Below are positions 62,765 to 64,000 of a stretch of 64,000 bases of DNA, in pieces; the stretch's first letter is position 1; the number at the start of each line of letters is the position of its first letter. Source of the DNA: Arthrobacter gengyunqii (GTDB lineage: Bacteria; Actinomycetota; Actinomycetes; Actinomycetales; Micrococcaceae); NCBI RefSeq assembly GCF_023022985.1, contig NZ_CP095461.1, positions 62,001 to 126,000 of the forward strand, in the 5' to 3' direction. The position numbers were made by a program, and so were the translations under genes. The notes beneath the pieces are model-generated. The model made no database searches. It was given only the letters and a program-made list of their open reading frames with translations, and was not told where the DNA came from.

Positions 62765-64000
62765 TCACAGTCCCAGCTCCTCAAGGACGGGAAGCCGGCT
62801 GCGCACCGTGGACCGTGCCTCAGCTGCAGTGTGCGCGCTCAGGGCAAGCGACGCCAGATCCTGCGCCTCAGGGAGGGAGACGGTGGCCAGCACGGCTCCC
62901 ACGGAAGACAGCGCCCTTGGCGTCATGGACAGTGTGTTGACTCCGAGACCCGTCAGTACGACGGCGAGGGCCGGGTCCGCCGCCGCCTCACCGCAGACCC
63001 CCACATTTTTGGTTACGGGTGCCCCCTGCCCCGGTTCGGCAGCTGCTTCCGCTGCCCGCGCGCCCTCGACGGTGCGCCTGATCAACTGCAGCACCGCCGG
63101 TTGCCACGGGTCATTGAGGGTGGCCAGGGTGCCCAGCTGCCGGTCGGCGGCCATGGTGTACTGCGTGAGGTCATTGGTGCCCAGCGACGCGAAGCGGACC
63201 CGGGAGAGGACGGCCTCGGCCATGAGCGCGGCAGCCGGGACTTCGATCATCACGCCGGGCATGGCCAGGCCGGCACCGGTGCACTGAACCGCAAAGTCTG
63301 CGGCTTCCTCGGCGGTGGAGATCATCGGCGCCATCACCCACACATCGGCCTCATGGGCGCCGGCGGCAATGGCGATCGCTTCCAGCTGGCGGCCAAGGAC
63401 GCCGGGGGAGGACCGGTCCGTGCGGAATCCCCGAACGCCAAGGGCCGGATTGGGCTCCGTGGCGTCGGTCAGGAACGGGAGCGGCTTGTCCGCGCCGGCG
63501 TCCAGCGTGCGAACCACCACTTTCCGTCCCGGGAAGGCCGCAAAAACGGCGCCGTAAGCCGTGACCTGCTCCTCCTGGGTGGGCTCCGTATCGCGGCCCA
63601 GGAAGCAGAATTCGGTGCGCAGCAGGCCAATGCCCTCGGCCCCGGCTGCCGCCGCTGCCTGTGCGTCCTTGCCGGAGCCCACATTGGAGAGGAGGGGAAC
63701 ACGGTGACCGTCCGACGTCGTTCCCGTGCCGTTGAAAGGCGGCAGGGAAACCCGCGAGGCGTATTTCTTCGCCGATTCCCGTTCGGAGGCGCCCGGATCC
63801 ACCACCACGGTGCCGGTGGCACCGTCGAGGTAGAGTTCCGCACCGTCGGCCAGCGAATCAGCTCCCGCGGCGCCCACCACTGCAGGCAGGCCCAGGGAGC
63901 GGGCCAGAATCGCGGTGTGGGACTGCGGGCCGCCGCCCGACGTGACAAGGCCGATGATTTTGGCCGGGTCCAGCGTGGCGGTGTCTGCCGGGGCCAGCTC
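62765..64000 (-). CDS. ptsI: PTS enzyme I (N-terminus outside the window)
   Basis: The last 411 codons of enzyme I; translation is open to the window edge. The phospho-His signature SGGGPQSHTAILARSLGLP is present near the edge, followed by the PEP-binding TIM barrel: LLRTEFCFLGRD, VVRTLDAGADKPLPF and the second signature region FASLGTNDLTQYTMAADR. It transfers phosphate from PEP to HPr and, very likely, to the HPr domain of DhaM. Confidence 0.95.
   Translation of the reverse strand, partial: ELAPADTATLDPAKIIGLVTSGGGPQSHTAILARSLGLPAVVGAAGADSLADGAELYLDGATGTVVVDPGASERESAKKYASRVSLPPFNGTGTTSDGHRVPLLSNVGSGKDAQAAAAAGAEGIGLLRTEFCFLGRDTEPTQEEQVTAYGAVFAAFPGRKVVVRTLDAGADKPLPFLTDATEPNPALGVRGFRTDRSSPGVLGRQLEAIAIAAGAHEADVWVMAPMISTAEEAADFAVQCTGAGLAMPGVMIEVPAAALMAEAVLSRVRFASLGTNDLTQYTMAADRQLGTLATLNDPWQPAVLQLIRRTVEGARAAEAAAEPGQGAPVTKNVGVCGEAAADPALAVVLTGLGVNTLSMTPRALSSVGAVLATVSLPEAQDLASLALSAHTAAEARSTVRSRLPVLEELGL

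Noticed and set aside
1..64000. Mobile elements, phage genes, CRISPR arrays
   Set aside because: No transposase, integrase or phage protein among the real genes and no spaced repeat array was seen; the hairpins found are at gene ends or promoters.

Overview
The window is high-GC actinobacterial chromosome, most likely from Arthrobacter or a close relative in the Micrococcaceae. Support comes from Lsr2, the conserved run ftsH-folE-folP-folB-folK-panC-lysS-lsr2-clpC, a DisA/RadA pair, a relative of the mycobacterial DsbA-like nitroreductase, frequent GTG/TTG starts, and many genes whose -10 box sits 6-7 bases before the start codon, so that their mRNAs should be leaderless. I see no insertion sequence, prophage, CRISPR array or rRNA. 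One tRNA (Lys, TTT) is present. No gap between genes exceeds 300 bases. Both end genes are cut by the window.

Layout. 1-3163 (minus): an aminoacyl-phosphatidylglycerol synthase-like protein and a downstream esterase. 3.3-17.8 kb: glycerophosphodiesterase and glycerate kinase, uracil permease, an SDR-aldehyde dehydrogenase operon, phosphoglucomutase, a peptide transporter, an amidase, rhodanese-pheA, a poxvirus-like topoisomerase IB and a lipid kinase. 17.9-26.5 kb: serS, a HAD phosphatase, a SatD-like/HTH protein, ppa, and the dacB, metalloprotease, tilS, hpt series. 26.7-40.7 kb: ftsH, the folate genes, two PH-domain membrane proteins, a DUF2520 dehydrogenase, panC, lysS, lsr2 and clpC. 40.8-49.9 kb: an ArgA-like acetyltransferase, a CsbD stress protein, the PTS-dependent dihydroxyacetone kinase dhaKLM, mutY, disA, radA and a FUSC protein. 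50.1-56.1 kb: the high-affinity phosphate operon pstSCAB behind a PHO box, facing a low-affinity Pit transporter with its PhoU-like partner. 56.2-64 kb: small genes, tRNA-Lys, a DsbA-like protein, a CDGSH/diiron oxygenase-like pair, a double-HTH regulator with a membrane protein, and ptsI-ptsH.

The genes connect in several ways. EI and HPr at the right edge are the expected phosphate source for DhaM. RadA and DisA are known partners in c-di-AMP control. Pst and Pit are alternative phosphate importers. FtsH, ClpC, Lsr2, DisA and CsbD form a stress and homeostasis set.

The most unusual observations are three short leaderless reading frames, each ending at or 2 bases before the start of a longer gene (a DsbA-like gene, the DUF47-pit pair and disA). 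A second is the double-HTH/7-TM locus at about 60.7-62.4 kb, with its own inverted repeat and a downstream promoter-hairpin unit. There are also a ClgR-type site before clpC, a perfect 20-bp palindrome before csbD, and a CDGSH protein overlapping a heme-oxygenase-like diiron protein. All calls rest on reading the sequence; no database search was run.
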